NCBI GenBank assembly: GCA_963555705.1
Contig: OY743180.1
Location: 43,742,129 to 43,806,128 of the forward strand
Direction of reading: 5' to 3'
DNA from: Ligustrum vulgare
Lineage: Eukaryota > Streptophyta > Magnoliopsida > Lamiales > Oleaceae
Length of the DNA: 64,000 nucleotides
This document shows, in pieces, positions 47,319 to 58,784 of this stretch (position 1 is its first letter; each line of letters begins with the position of its first letter). The position numbers and the translations under genes are program-made. A model generated the notes under the pieces. The model was not told the origin of the DNA, made no database searches, and saw only the letters and a list, made by a program, of their open reading frames with translations.

Positions 47319-48946
47319 TCAGCTTTATGATTTTCATTTTTCACACGACTTGATGAAGATAAAGGGTCGAGACTTTAGTTCAGGTTAACCCCCGAATTTA
47401 AATCAAAAGGAGAAAATAAAAACAAGAAATAATTTTAAATGAAATATAAAGATAATTATTTAATTAAGAAATAAACAAGACAGAACATCTCTAATGAGTT
47501 GGTCTCTTTCGATTACAACCAAGAACAAGGCGCGTATAATCAAAGATAAGGTTTACGCTAAGTCTCATTTGACTTTTTAATTGTCGTTCAACTAACTATT
47601 TGACAAATCAAGTGTGAAAAAGGACCCTTCTTTGAAATCCCACAACCATAAATTATGTACAACCTCAGTCATCTCTCTCCAACTATTGTATATATAGTAT
47701 AAACATACATACATGCCGACAAGATTCTAAAAGGTGTGGACGATGAGGAGGTCGAGCCTCAACTCTACGAACCTAAGTTTAACGAAGTGTTTTCTTAATT
47801 TTATTATTATAGATTAATAAATATTAGCAAATACCTTGATGCTTTCTAAGAATTACACATATTCTTCAAGTTTTCAATAACATATAATTCCCAAAATCAT
47901 AAATATTTCTTGTTCGCGGGTAAAAAAATTGAGAGATATGCTCATTAATATAATCGAAACATATTAGTAGGATGATTTGTACTTTCATGAACTCGATAAT
48001 ATATAGTCCCCATTTAGTGAAGATAAAAATTAGATTTTTAGTATTTTAATAGAAGGTGATGAAATGTGTGACTAAAAAAATTGTGGATCCTATTAAATAT
48101 GTGGTTTGAATTAATTGTTGATTTTGACTTATATTGCAATTTAATTTTTAATCAGTACCAAACAAGGGTATAATTTATGTAATTTAAATCATTCTTTGAG
48201 AAATGATTACCTTTTTGTTCTAAGTATGTTAAAAAGACCATAATAAAGGTTGTTGAGTTAAAAAATCAAAATATATTTGAAAAGTACGTAACGTCAAAAG
48301 TATCATTCTGAAAATGAAATGGCAATTTTGCAAATACATGTGTAAATACGAGTACAAGCAATCACATTTCATCTTTGCCCCAGAAACTAGTAAATGAAAC
48401 TTATTTACGTTGTAAGATGTACACGATATATACAAAAGTTGAGAGATATGTTCATTAATTTATTAAACGAAATATATTAGTAGGATGATATGTACATTAA
48501 TCAACTCGATAACATATAATTTACATAATTTTGATCGTTCTTTGAGAAATTGTCAACATTTACGTGAGCTATTGGCCCTGAAAAAGTGAATATTTCAATG
48601 AATTATTGACAAGTGTGATAAGTGTGAAGGAGTAAATCTTTCGACATCACAGCACAATTGATAATTATTTGGCATCACCCACTTGCTTATGCCTTTAATG
48701 GAGGCTACAGAAATTATTATTCTTGCTACATAGTAGAGTCCACTGCGTCGGTGCACTGCTGCTATTCAATCTATACACACACAATACTTGCACTGTAAAA
48801 GTCTCATCAATTTCAATCCACTCGTTGGAAATCGAACATCCCGCAGTATTTAATCAATCCAAATTCTCTCATTCTGCAATTTCTCAGTCAACTGAAAATT
48901 CCTTGAATTATTCTTATTATTATTTTTGTTACTAGACTGAGCAGCA
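47319..48946. other. Intergenic with a local duplication
   Basis: 47931-48200 and 48441-48555 are related direct repeats (GAGAGATATG...AACTCGATAA, offset 510 bp); the first is interrupted by a MITE. 48660-48946 is the probable promoter and leader of the next gene. No other gene seen. Confidence 0.55.
48006..48168. mobile_element. MITE whose empty site is visible nearby
   Basis: 163 bp from GTCCCCATTTAGTG to TACCAAACAAGGG, flanked by TATA on both sides (48002-48005 and 48169-48172). The paralogous copy near 48513-48520 reads straight through (AACATATAATTTACATAATTT) without the insert. Confidence 0.75.
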
Positions 48947-50459
48947 ATGAAAGATGAAGAAACCCAAACTACAGCATCAATTGCTACTACCCAGAAAGAG
49001 GGATTTTGCGGTGGATTGTTTGGTAGAGGCAGATACAAGATTTGGGTTTTGGGTGCAATAGTATTGCTTGCACTTTGGTCCATGTTCACTACCTCTGTTA
49101 CTCTCAAGTGGTCTGCTGTTAATCTTAAACACTCTTCAGATGCCTTGGACTTAACCATCCGTGGTGATCTTGACGTTCTGGTAAATATTTTAGTGTTATT
49201 TTACTTTTTGTGTGTGTTATTGGTTACTTTAATCTTGTTTTGGGGTTGTTGATTGATGATCCCTAAATATATGGTTGCCCAAATTGAGAGAAATTCGAAA
49301 TAAAAGGTGGAAGTAGAAAAATACCAGATTTTTCTTGGGGGTTAAAAAACTTGGTGTAAAAGAATTTACGATAAAGAAAAGCAGTTCTCTTAAAGAACAC
49401 GAAGTGGAGAAGTCTAATTTTTGTCTCTCTAAGTGAAGCTCAGTTGTTTGAGAAAATGTGTCAAAGGGATTTAGAACACATTGTTCTGGTGTGACTCAAA
49501 TTCTCAAGAAAATACAAACATTATTTTAGTTACTGTAGATTTGAAACAGTTTCTTCTTGTAAACAAAAAAAAAAAAAGTTAGTACAAGTAAGATAAACCG
49601 TCTAAAAATGACTTCATTCAATACACAGCTTAATCTCGGCAAAGAATTACCCCAATGGCTTACTTCATTAGCAGGAATTGGTTGTGTATAGTGTATACTA
49701 TGTGTCATGGTTAATTTTCTCTTTATGTTCTGTTAAAGCTCGAACGTTGTGATCGTTGATTGTAGGATCTGGATGAAAGGGAAAAGATGGTTAGACACAT
49801 GTGGGATGTTTACAGTCACAATACTAACATTAGGCTGCAAAGTTTTTGGAGGGAAGCTTTTGAGGCAGCCTATCAGGACTTGACCAGTGAGGTTGCCAGC
49901 ATCCGGGATGCTGCCATTTCAGAGATTGCCCAGATGTCCTTCCTGTCCAGGGATATATATGAATCACCTCCTGTTCAATCAACCATTAGGTACAGGTACA
50001 GCATCCTATTTTCATCTAAAAGTTTTAAGTGCTTTGAGCTTCAAAATGCCCCCAAAAGTTTAGGCCAGGATACATTTTGACATGTTAACAATTTTCATAG
50101 ATGGCAAGGACTGCGGGACTTGAACAATATCATCGCCTGTTATGAAACCGTGTTAAATGGCCTTTAATAGCTTAAGCGGTTAGAGTGAAATTGTCTTCAA
50201 TATGTTTTGGAAGTAGAAACATGGTCAATATTAAGAAGGAAAATTTCAAGATAGTCGAATACTATTGATGTTTTTGCATGTTGGAAATATGGAGCACGAG
50301 GAAAAATTACATTCAGATTTGAATGGTTTTCCACAATTCTAATTCTGTCTGAATTTCATACCGACAAATGCTTTCAGCAGTCTCATATTCTATGTGCTTT
50401 CATTTCATAAGTTATAAATTTTAAGAACAAAAATGATAGAAATTTTGGCAATCCCCACC

Positions 50460-50490
<31 letters not shown>

Positions 50491-50874
50491 AAAAAACAAT
50501 TCTTGGCATGTTTGATCATCTTTGTTCGGGTGGCGTGTTTATGTGCGTACATCTGTCTTCATTTCCTAAAAACTACGGTTGTAAGTTTGTGAAGTCAAAG
50601 GTCTGTGCACTTGCTTCTAAAGTTCAGTTTTTTTTAATTGATTACAGAAAGAACAAGGAGATGATTTTACAAACTATGGTATTATTATCTCTTTACTGAC
50701 AATTCTTGAATGGTTAATTGTGGTTGTAATTTTGTACTTGTCCCTTTTCGCCTCTGGCATTTTGGATTTAGACCACTGAACTCAACTTAAGTTTCTTCTA
50801 ACAAATGTATGCACTTTGTATTGTACAGTACAAAGAATGAAGTCACACCAAGACGATTGTTGGGGAAGACATGA
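48947..50874 (+). CDS. DUF1195-type plant membrane-anchored protein
   Basis: Three exons join in frame: 48947-49180 (78 codons), 49766-49989 and 50829-50874 (TGA). The split AG/T codon between the last two restores a serine. The product is 167 residues, close to the usual length of this plant-only family. After a hydrophilic N-terminus comes GGLFGRGRYKIW and a single membrane helix (about residues 34-52). Then follow SVTLKWSAVNL, DLDEREKMVRHMWDVYSH, the helical WREAFEAAYQDLTSEV and RDAAISEIAQMS. It ends TPRRLLGKT. The function of the family is not known to me; a single-pass membrane anchor with a helical soluble part is inferred. The DUF1195 assignment is from memory of the family's pattern. 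Confidence 0.82.
50458..50496. repeat. C(23)A(16) homopolymer run in an intron
   Basis: About 23 C followed by 16 A inside intron 2 of the DUF1195-type gene. Run length should be treated as uncertain. Confidence 0.85.
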
Positions 50875-51140
50875 AGGTAGCAATACGCACAATTGATGCC
50901 GGGTTAAAAGGCACGATGTTCAATTGCAGTCTCGGATTTTAATATGTTACATATTTGCATGCACGGATCAAGTCAAGTTTAGTTGTCCTATGCTCAATAA
51001 TAGATGAAATGTGAATTAGTATAAAAAGTTATTTGCATTATGATATGCATTCAGTGTTGAAGTATAATTGAGTGTTATTCAATTGCAAGAACAATTGTAT
51101 ATGCTTTTTTTTTCTTCATGATTTTCTTCCTCGTATTTTT

Positions 51141-51142
<2 letters not shown>

Positions 51143-51188
<46 letters not shown>
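51143..51188. repeat. (AT)n microsatellite
   Basis: Uninterrupted AT dinucleotide run of about 46 bp downstream of the DUF1195-type gene. Confidence 0.95.
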
Positions 51189-51191
<3 letters not shown>

Positions 51192-51539
51192 CTACTTCCG
51201 CTTCTCACCCATGACCTTGGATTAAATTTTTATATAGTTCTATTTAAGCGTTTAAGTGCAAATCAAAACCTTCTCATTCTCCTCACCAAGTCTTGTTATC
51301 ATATAAGCCGCAACTATACTTGAGACTTTCCTATGATAGTTTTTTCTTAATAGAGTTTAAATATATTGTTCTGGTTCGGCTGCTCGATCCTGAGCTAGTG
51401 ATGAGAATTGTAATAGATTTGACAGAAAAACCTATTATACAAGTCAAACAAGAGCTCAAGTGCATATTCAAGAAAGTCCAAAACTCATACAAATGATTCA
51501 AGTTAAGAGTCAAGTCCAAAAATAAGTTGGAGATGCAGG

Positions 51540-52120
51540 TCAAGATTTATAACTATGCACACGCAAGGTTATAAAGCCATGTGTTCACGACAACACAAAA
51601 TACCCAACTCGAGAGTAATTTAGTTTGTTGAAATTGTGGTTGGGTCTTCGATACACCTCCGGTCTCAGTAAGCTCTCCAAAATTGACACCTCGACTTCGA
51701 CTCAACAATCACTACTCTTGGTTGCTCCAATATAGGAAGAAGAAGAGCAACAATGAATAACTACCAAACTAGAACTTCAAGAACGGTTGCTCTCTCTTTT
51801 TCTCTCCCCCTTTTCAAATGCCACAACCTCTCTACTTCTCAACACTAGACAATGGCAAGTGATGAGATATATATAACATGTTGGGCTGGTCACAAGTTGG
51901 GCCAATGCTCCAAAACCCGAGCCCAAGTTCAAAGTCCATGCCCATAACCACCACAATTGGACCTTCCAAGTGGATCACGAGCAATTATCAATTAAGTAAT
52001 TTCAAGTGATCCCGAATTGTTATCGAGCCAAATTATCTATCTAGGTGTCGATATTATTTCCATAACTATTTTACATCATCGTTCGAATTTATTGGGTATC
52101 AAAAAACCCAATATAGTTTA
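51540..52120 (-). mobile_element. Possible LTR fragment, minus orientation
   Basis: Read on the minus strand the segment has TTGGGTTTTTTGATACCCAA, then a TATA-like GTTATATATATCTC followed by a GAG-rich leader (AGAGAGAGCAACC...), the layout of a retrotransposon U3-R-U5. No matching second LTR, target duplication or coding region was found. Confidence 0.3.
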
Positions 52121-52602
52121 TCATGTGCACACAATGAATTTGCCCATGTGTATTTTTAGCTATTTTCCGTCTTAATTATTCTAATTCCCTTTTTTTAGTC
52201 AATGTTAGCGGCTACAACCTTTGGGACAACCTCTTAAAATATAAAAGGGTATATTTATTGTAAATGTAAATACAACTTTGGTATTATTTGAGTGATTTAT
52301 TAAATCAAAAGGTGAGGATGATTCCCATTTTTTTAGTTTTTTACTGAACAATTCGGACTTATAAAAAATTCAAGTTCTTTTTGGCATTCAAATTTTGAAT
52401 TTATCAATGGAGTAGTCAATTTTTGTGGCGCTTACCAATTATGATTGTTTTCTCATTTTAACGGGTCTAAATTTTAATATATCTTAAGTTCTTGAGTTGT
52501 AAGGCTTGTGTCAACGTTTTATCGTCTACAAATATGAAATTGACACTTTTCAAATGTGTTCAATCAATATTTTCGCGAGTTCGACATGACTCAAATTCAA
52601 AT

Positions 52603-52750
52603 TAAGTCGGTGTTTGGTAAAAGTCAAATTTTGGTTTATAACATTTTAACCACACACATTTTTTCTCTCCAATTTTTAACTATTATTTTTTATCTGAAAA
52701 TTATAAATGAACAAGTTGAAAAAACAAACAGTGTTACCAAATACCCAGTA
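52603..52750. mobile_element. MITE-like element upstream of dUTPase
   Basis: Inverted ends GGTGTTTGGTAAAA and GTGTTACCAAATACC around AT-rich DNA, similar to the other GTTTGGTAA-ended elements. It lies about 180 bp upstream of the E2F-type sites. Confidence 0.6.
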
Positions 52751-52932
52751 AGAGCTAGTTTGCTCCAATATAATTTTCAGTTTTTCCTCAAATTAAATTT
52801 CAACTACACATTTCAACTATCAATTCTTCTAAAAACTCAAAATTTCCCAATTTTTTTTAAAAAAACTACCCACAACAAAGTTCAAACTTGCATATTATCC
52901 GATAAATTAGGGCTTAACACGCCTGTAGATAT

Positions 52933-52951
52933 GGCGGGAATTCTTGGCGCC
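52933..52951. promoter_or_regulatory. Paired E2F-type sites upstream of dUTPase
   Basis: GGCGGGAA (52933-52940, the complement of TTCCCGCC) and TTGGCGCC (52944-52951) are 3 bp apart and about 110-130 bp before the start codon. Both fit TTSSCGSS. Nucleotide-metabolism genes are established E2F targets in plants, and dUTPase is needed in S phase. Confidence 0.72.
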
Positions 52952-53061
52952 ATTTTCCTGCAAAGTTTTCTCTATTTAATCTTCACAATATCATAACTTC
53001 TTCTCCATTCGCAAATTAACTACAAACCGGTTTAGAAAAATCTATTTCTCTTGCTTATAGA

Positions 53062-53754
53062 ATGGCTCAAGCAGTTGAACCCCAAAATAAAAGCCCTGAA
53101 ATCAAAGAACCTACACCAAAAATTCAAAAACTTCACAACAATGGTGTTTCCCATGAAATCACTTCCTTTTTAAGAGTCAAAAAACTCTCTGACAAAGCTT
53201 CTTTGCCTTCAAGAGCCTCCCCTCTCTCTGCAGGCTACGATCTTTCCAGGTATTTTTGCTTTTTTCCATTTCAGATCATTTTTGCATTATAAGAATCGTT
53301 TTGTTTTAATCCTACACAGTGCCACGGAGATTAAAGTGCCAGCCAGAGGCAAAGCCCTGATACCTACCGATCTTAGCATTGCTATACCTGAAGGAACTTA
53401 TGCTCGTATTGGTAACTATTTCCCATTATATTCCCTTTATTTTTGCACCTGAAATTGATTTTGCGTTCGATTCATTTCATGGGTTGTTCTTGGAATTTTG
53501 TTTTTGTAGCGCCGCGATCGGGTTTGGCATGGAAGCACTCGATTGATGTGGGGGCAGGGGTGATTGATGCAGACTACAGAGGTCCAGTTGGAGTGATATT
53601 GTTCAACCATTCTGACGTCGATTTCGAAGTGAAAACTGGTGACAGGATTGCTCAACTGATCTTACAAAAAATTGAAACTCCTGAAGTAACTGAAACTGAT
53701 GATCTTGATTCAACTGTGAGAGGCTCTGGTGGGTTTGGATCCACTGGCGTTTAA
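53062..53754 (+). CDS. DUT: dUTP pyrophosphatase (dUTPase)
   Basis: Hydrolyses dUTP to dUMP and pyrophosphate, limiting uracil in DNA and feeding dTMP synthesis; acts as a homotrimer. Three exons join in frame: 53062-53249, 53320-53411 and 53510-53754 (TAA), giving 174 residues, near the usual size of the plant enzyme. All five trimeric dUTPase motifs are visible: motif 1 SAGYDLS, split by intron 1; motif 2 [12 protein letters not shown]; motif 3 [19 protein letters not shown], with the catalytic aspartate in VIDADY; motif 4 GDRIAQLIL; motif 5 [10 protein letters not shown] at the C-terminus. The N-terminal ~35 residues are polar and rich in P, E and K, without an obvious organelle signal. 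The E2F-type pair upstream suggests S-phase expression. Confidence 0.97.
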
Positions 53755-54113
53755 TCTATGTAATTTAATTTGAAAATATATTGATTATGCTAGAATCTAG
53801 AGAAGGGGTAGCATTTTGGAGTTGTAGATCTTGCTTCAGTCATTTTGTCGATCACATTCTCAACAATGCTAATATGAAATATGCTCTTATTGGTAAGGTT
53901 ATTGCTATCTAAAAAGTTGGTTAATTTTATTTTTTACACATTTTATTAATCAGTGAGATTTGATGGTGAACTGAAATTTAATCATTACAAAATTAGCAGG
54001 GTTTATTTCAAGGGGAAAAAAAACATCTAGAGCCCAAAGAACACAAGCAGGTTTATGAAGAATTTTTTCAAAAACTTTTCACACGCATTAATTACGATCG
54101 AAAATTAAAAAGG
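53755..54113. other. 3' flank of dUTPase
   Basis: Probable 3' UTR followed by AT-rich DNA. A T5 run on the minus strand (54107-54111) directly after the tRNA would serve as the RNA polymerase III terminator. Confidence 0.5.
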
Positions 54114-54185
54114 TTCCATTGCCGGGAATCGAACCCGGGTCTCCTGGGTGAAAGCCAGATATCCTAACCGCTGGACGACAATGGA
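54114..54185 (-). tRNA. trnE-UUC: tRNA-Glu, anticodon TTC
   Basis: A 72-base cloverleaf on the minus strand. Acceptor stem TCCATTG pairs with CAATGGA, then discriminator A. The D-loop reads AGCGGTTAGGA, the anticodon loop CTTTCAC, and the T-loop GGTTCGATTCC. Box A and box B promoter sequences are intact and no intron is present. A CAA motif lies just upstream (ACAAGCAA) and a T5 stretch just downstream, as in active plant tRNA genes. The acceptor stem keeps an A-U pair where the common plant version I recall has G-C. Confidence 0.96.
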
Positions 54186-54661
54186 TTGCTTGTCAGTTAA
54201 ACGTCAAATTTTAAATCATCGAATACAATAGAAAGTGTACTCAGAGACTTCTACATAAATGACTATTTATTGCATTGCTTTTACTAATAAACTTCTTTGG
54301 TGAAATAAGGAAAGATTCTTTGCTATTACAAATTTACATGTGTAAATATTACCCTAGAAACCGTTTTTAATCAATTAGTTGTTAGTACATACGTTGCAAG
54401 CCATAGGTAAATGATAAAAAAACATAAATATAAAAGTATGGTAGTATTGAATAATATTACCAATAAATAAATAAATAAATATTATATATTATAAATCTTT
54501 CAAAACATGTGAATAGCTAAAAAAATTAATAAACATGAGGCAAATATCACTACTACACATATAAAAGAGCCATGTACGGGGATACTATTCAAATTTTCTT
54601 TCAACTGAAACGATGCCATTTTCGTCCTTTTTTCGTTCAATATATACAGGGAAACAATAAT
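54186..54661. other. AT-rich spacer, no gene seen
   Basis: Contains a short AATA/ATAA run near 54461-54485. Nothing else recognised. Confidence 0.45.
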
Positions 54662-54666
54662 GCTAG

Positions 54667-55160
54667 TGTTGGAAAATTGATTGTCAGTTTCAATAATAAT
54701 ATTTCCATCAGTTTCATTTCTCATTCATTTTCAGAAGTTAGAAAATTTTGTTGAATGGAAAATTTACTTCATCCGTTTTTTCCCATTTCATCAGTTTTTC
54801 AAATTCTGAATAAATGGAATTCATTGCTGATGGCCTATAAAAGGCAGTATACTTCTCGGTTGAAAAAAGAAGACAACATAGCAAAAAAAGAATTTTTCCA
54901 GCCAACTCTTCCAATTTTCAGCAGTTTAAATCCTTTTCTTTCTTCGTTCCTTGTCAAAGTTCTTCGAGAGATAGACACACTAGTTCGACAGGCGATGAGC
55001 GTAGTGCAACGTAAACCGACAACCGATTATATCCTGGAAATCGAACACCGATCAAAACCTCGTGCACCTCGGTGAGGCGGCGAATTCGATTTAAGGAAAC
55101 CGTGTGAACACGGGCCTTCGGTTTGATTTATTTATTTGATTCTCTAAATTTTCCCCAACA
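54667..55160 (+). repeat. 5' LTR of the Copia element
   Basis: Starts TGTTGGAAAATTGATTG, contains a TATA-like CCTATAAAAGGC near 54833-54844, and ends TTTTCCCCAACA. Confidence 0.96.
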
Positions 55161-56106
55161 AGCTTAAATCGAATCGTTCCTGGAAATTTTCAGAGAATTA
55201 GTTTTTTTTTTCTTCATTCATCAGCTTCTATAATTTTCTCGGCTCATGTTTTGACCGGTTTGTTTGCTATCATCAGTTTCTACATTTTCTCATTTCATGG
55301 TTTCATCAGTCGGTTTGCTATTTGCATAAATTTAACATTTAGTTAATGATTATATTGTTGCAAACTTTTCAACATGAATTTATGGGAAGTTTTCTTTGAA
55401 GTGGTTTTGCACGATTTAATAGTGGTTTATAAACTTGCATGTTTTTTTTGAATCATTTGGTAATGATTGTTAAAATGATTGCTTCCAATTGAAAAATCTG
55501 AAGAAATCTATTTTTTGTTTTGTGTTATAGTTTCCTTCTGTTTTCTGCTTTTGTGTTATAGTTTCCTGCATCAGTAATCAGTTTGTTTTAAATCATTCTT
55601 TACTGTTTACTGTTTTTTTTTTTAAAAAAAAAAAATCAAAACGTGTCTAAGAATTTTTTTTTTCCCTGCGTGGTTTTGTTTTTCCTGTATGCATGGTTTC
55701 CCTCTCACTCTATCTCTCTGCGAGATTATTTGTCTCTACACGATTTATCTCAAAAATGGTTTTGCATGGATTTTCCCCTCTTGCATGCATTTGTAATGAT
55801 TTTTTAAATCATTTTATAATTGCCTCATCATATTTGTAATGATTGCTACCTTTACTTGTAATAATTATTCAAATCATTGGTTAATGATTGTTATAATTGT
55901 CTCAATTTTTTTAATTTTTTTTAATTTTTTTTTGATATAATTCATTTTAAATATTGTTAAGTTGTTTATAATTTGACAAAATAATCTGTTCCTACAATTT
56001 TAAAGTTGCAGAAATTTTTTTTGAACGGATGAATAGATCTTGAATCTATTTACAGTTTACAAATTTATAGTTATTCTAAATTATTTATTGCTTGTTCTAA
56101 GGTTCA

Positions 56107-57750
56107 ATGGTTTCTTATGGAAATGAAGATGTGAACAACAGAAGCAATACTGTTGGTACCGGTGTACCAAATCCTATAATGACTGCGGTTAACCCTGTTG
56201 AGACCTCGACTGATGTTTCTCCGGTTGATGGGACACTTGGTGGCGGTATTCCTCATGTTGGAGTGAACCCCACTTTTCCTACGGCTGCGGCCTCGGCAAT
56301 TCAATTTGGCACAATACCTTTGCCAGTACCTAGGGCTGCGGCCTCAGTACCTTTGCCATCTTTTCCGGCTCCATTTCCTGTGAATCATGCGATTCGACCG
56401 GACAAGTTTGCGGGGACTGATTTTAAGACATGGCAGAACAAGATGATTTTTTATCTTACAACTTTGTGCCTTGCACGTTTCCTCACCGAGGATACCCCTG
56501 TTGTGGCTGAAAACGACACTGATTTGCACAGGCGTGCGGCTTGGGATGCATGGAAAAGTGCTGATTTTTTGTGCCGCAACTATGTCCTGGATGGCCTACA
56601 GAATTCTCTGTATCACGTGTATGTGGTAAAGAAATCTGCTAAGGAGCTTTGGGAGTCCTTAGAAAAGAAGTACAAAACCGAGGATCCTGGGTCTAAGAAA
56701 TTCTTAGCCAGTCGGTGCATGGACTTCAAAATGGTGGATTCACGTTCAGTGGTGAGCCAAGTGCAGGAGTACCAAGTGCTTTTGCAGGAAATGCATGCTG
56801 AGGGTTTGACTATGTCAGAATCCCTACAAGTGGCTACTGCTATTCACAAGCTACCTCCTCAGTGGAAGGATTTCAAAAGCTATTTGCAGCATAAGAGGAA
56901 AGAGATGTCTTTCGAGGATTTAATTATCAAGCTGCGGATGGAGGAGGATAACAAATTGGCTGAACGTAAATCGGAGAATTCTTACTCTGAGAAGGCTAAT
57001 GTATTAGAGCACGGACAGAGTTCTGGTACCAAGAAAGGTCAATCTTTTAAAGCCAAGCAGGGTAATGGGAATCGAAATGATAAAAAGCAGGCCATGAAAG
57101 GGTCTCAGTTGAAGCTTACTGGTGGGGTAGGAAAGAAGGTCAAGTTCCAGTTCAATGGAAAGTGCTTCAATTGTGATAAAGTTGGGCATCGATCAGTAGA
57201 CTGCCGACAGTCTCGGAGGGATAACAAGCAGCGTCCTCAAGCTAATATGGTTGGAAATGAGAGAGATCATCTCTCAGATGACACGTCTGACCTAAATCTT
57301 ACAGCGGTGATTAGTGAGGTTAACTTGGTGGGATCCAACCCAAAGGAGTGGTGGCTGGATACTGGGGCCACTTGCCATGTCTGCTCCAACAGGAGCATGT
57401 TCACTACTTTTACACTAGTTACAAATGGTGAAAAATTGTTCATGGGAAACTCCGCAACATTTGAAGTGCTGGGTAAAGGCAAGGTGATCCTGAAGATGAC
57501 CTTTGGTAGAGAGCTTACTCTGACTAATGTGCTGTATGTGCCAGAGATTCGCAAGAATCTGGTTTCTGGGTCTCTTCTGAGCAAGAATGGTTTCCGCATG
57601 GTCATTGAGGCGGACAAGCTAATGATTACCAAGATAGGAGTTTATGTTGGGAAAGGCTATATGACTTATGGCCTATTTAAATTAAATGTAATTGCTGTAA
57701 CCCCAACTGTTATGAATAATGAGAAAACTCCTTCTGTTTACTTGCTCTAA
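56107..57750 (+). pseudogene. Copia gag and protease region
   Basis: Open for 547 codons. Residues ~100-310 are a UBN2-type gag domain ([17 protein letters not shown] at its start). A zinc knuckle [14 protein letters not shown] (353-366, CX2CX4HX4C) binds RNA. The aspartic protease active site is LDTGATCH (DTG at 418-420). The frame then ends at a stop just before the GAG-pre-integrase motif because of a frameshift near 57740. Up to there the region is otherwise open. Confidence 0.93.
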
Positions 57751-58783
57751 TCTGTGGCATGGTAGATTAGGTCACGTAAATTATAATGCAATTCGTAGGC
57801 TAAGCAAGCTAAACTACTTTCCTAGGTTTCAAATTGATTCGAATCACAAATATGAAACCTGCGTTGAGGCAAAGCTTACAAGGTCTTCGTTTCATAGTAT
57901 TGAAAGAAGTACCGAGCCGTTGGGACTAGTCCACAGTGATGTGTGTGACTTGAAATTTTTCCAAACAAGAGGCGGAAATAAGTATTTTATTACTTTTTTC
58001 GACGACAGCACGAGATACTGTTATGTGTCCTTGCTTAAAAGCAAAGACGAAGCTATCGAAAAATTCATTCTTTATAAGAATGAAGTTGAAAATCAACTTA
58101 GCAAGAAAATAAAGGTACTGCGAAGTGATCGTGGTGGTGAATATGAATCACCATTTGGTGAATTTTGTGCTAAACATGGAATAATTCACCAAACCACTGC
58201 ACCTTATACACCTCAGCAGAACGGAATCGCTGAGCGTAAGAATCGAACTTTAAAAGAAATGATGAATGCTATGTTGATTAGTTCTGGATTACCACAGAAC
58301 ATGTGGGGAGAAGCTATTCTATTTGCGAATTACATTTTGAATAAAGTGTTAAGAAAGAATATGGATAAGACTCCGTATAAACTTTGGACAGGCCGAACAC
58401 CTTCGTATAAATACTTACGAATGTGGGGGTGTCTTGTGAAGGTCGCAGTGCCTCCTCCCAAGAAGGTCAAGATTGGACCTAAGACAGTTGATTGTGTATT
58501 CATTGGCTATGCACAAAATAGTAGTGCATATAGGTTTCTTGTGCATTATTCGAATGTACCTGATATTGATCCGAACACGATCATGGAGTCTAGGAATGTA
58601 CAATTCTTTGAGAATATATTTCCTTGTAAATCTCCTAAACAATTAACTCCTATTAAACGGACTATGGAATCTTCTGCTTCTGGCAGCAGTAAAGATCCAG
58701 TTGAAGAAGTGAGGATGAGCCTAGACGGAGTAAAAGGACCAAAACTTCTAAGACTTTTGGCCCTGACTTTCTCACATATTTGA
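57719..58783 (+). pseudogene. Copia integrase region
   Basis: Contains the pre-integrase WHGRLGHV and the integrase core. The catalytic triad is D74 (VHSDVCD), D137 (RSDRGGEY) and E172 (NGIAERKNRT), numbered in this frame, with the expected 34-residue D-E gap. In the N-terminal HHCC zinc motif one of the two cysteines appears replaced by tyrosine (KYETC). A frameshift near 58730-58780 cuts the frame before reverse transcriptase. Confidence 0.92.
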
Positions 58784-58784
58784 T

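Noticed and set aside
52556..52996. 146-codon frame upstream of dUTPase
   Set aside because: Runs through a MITE and the E2F-type promoter elements; low-complexity composition.
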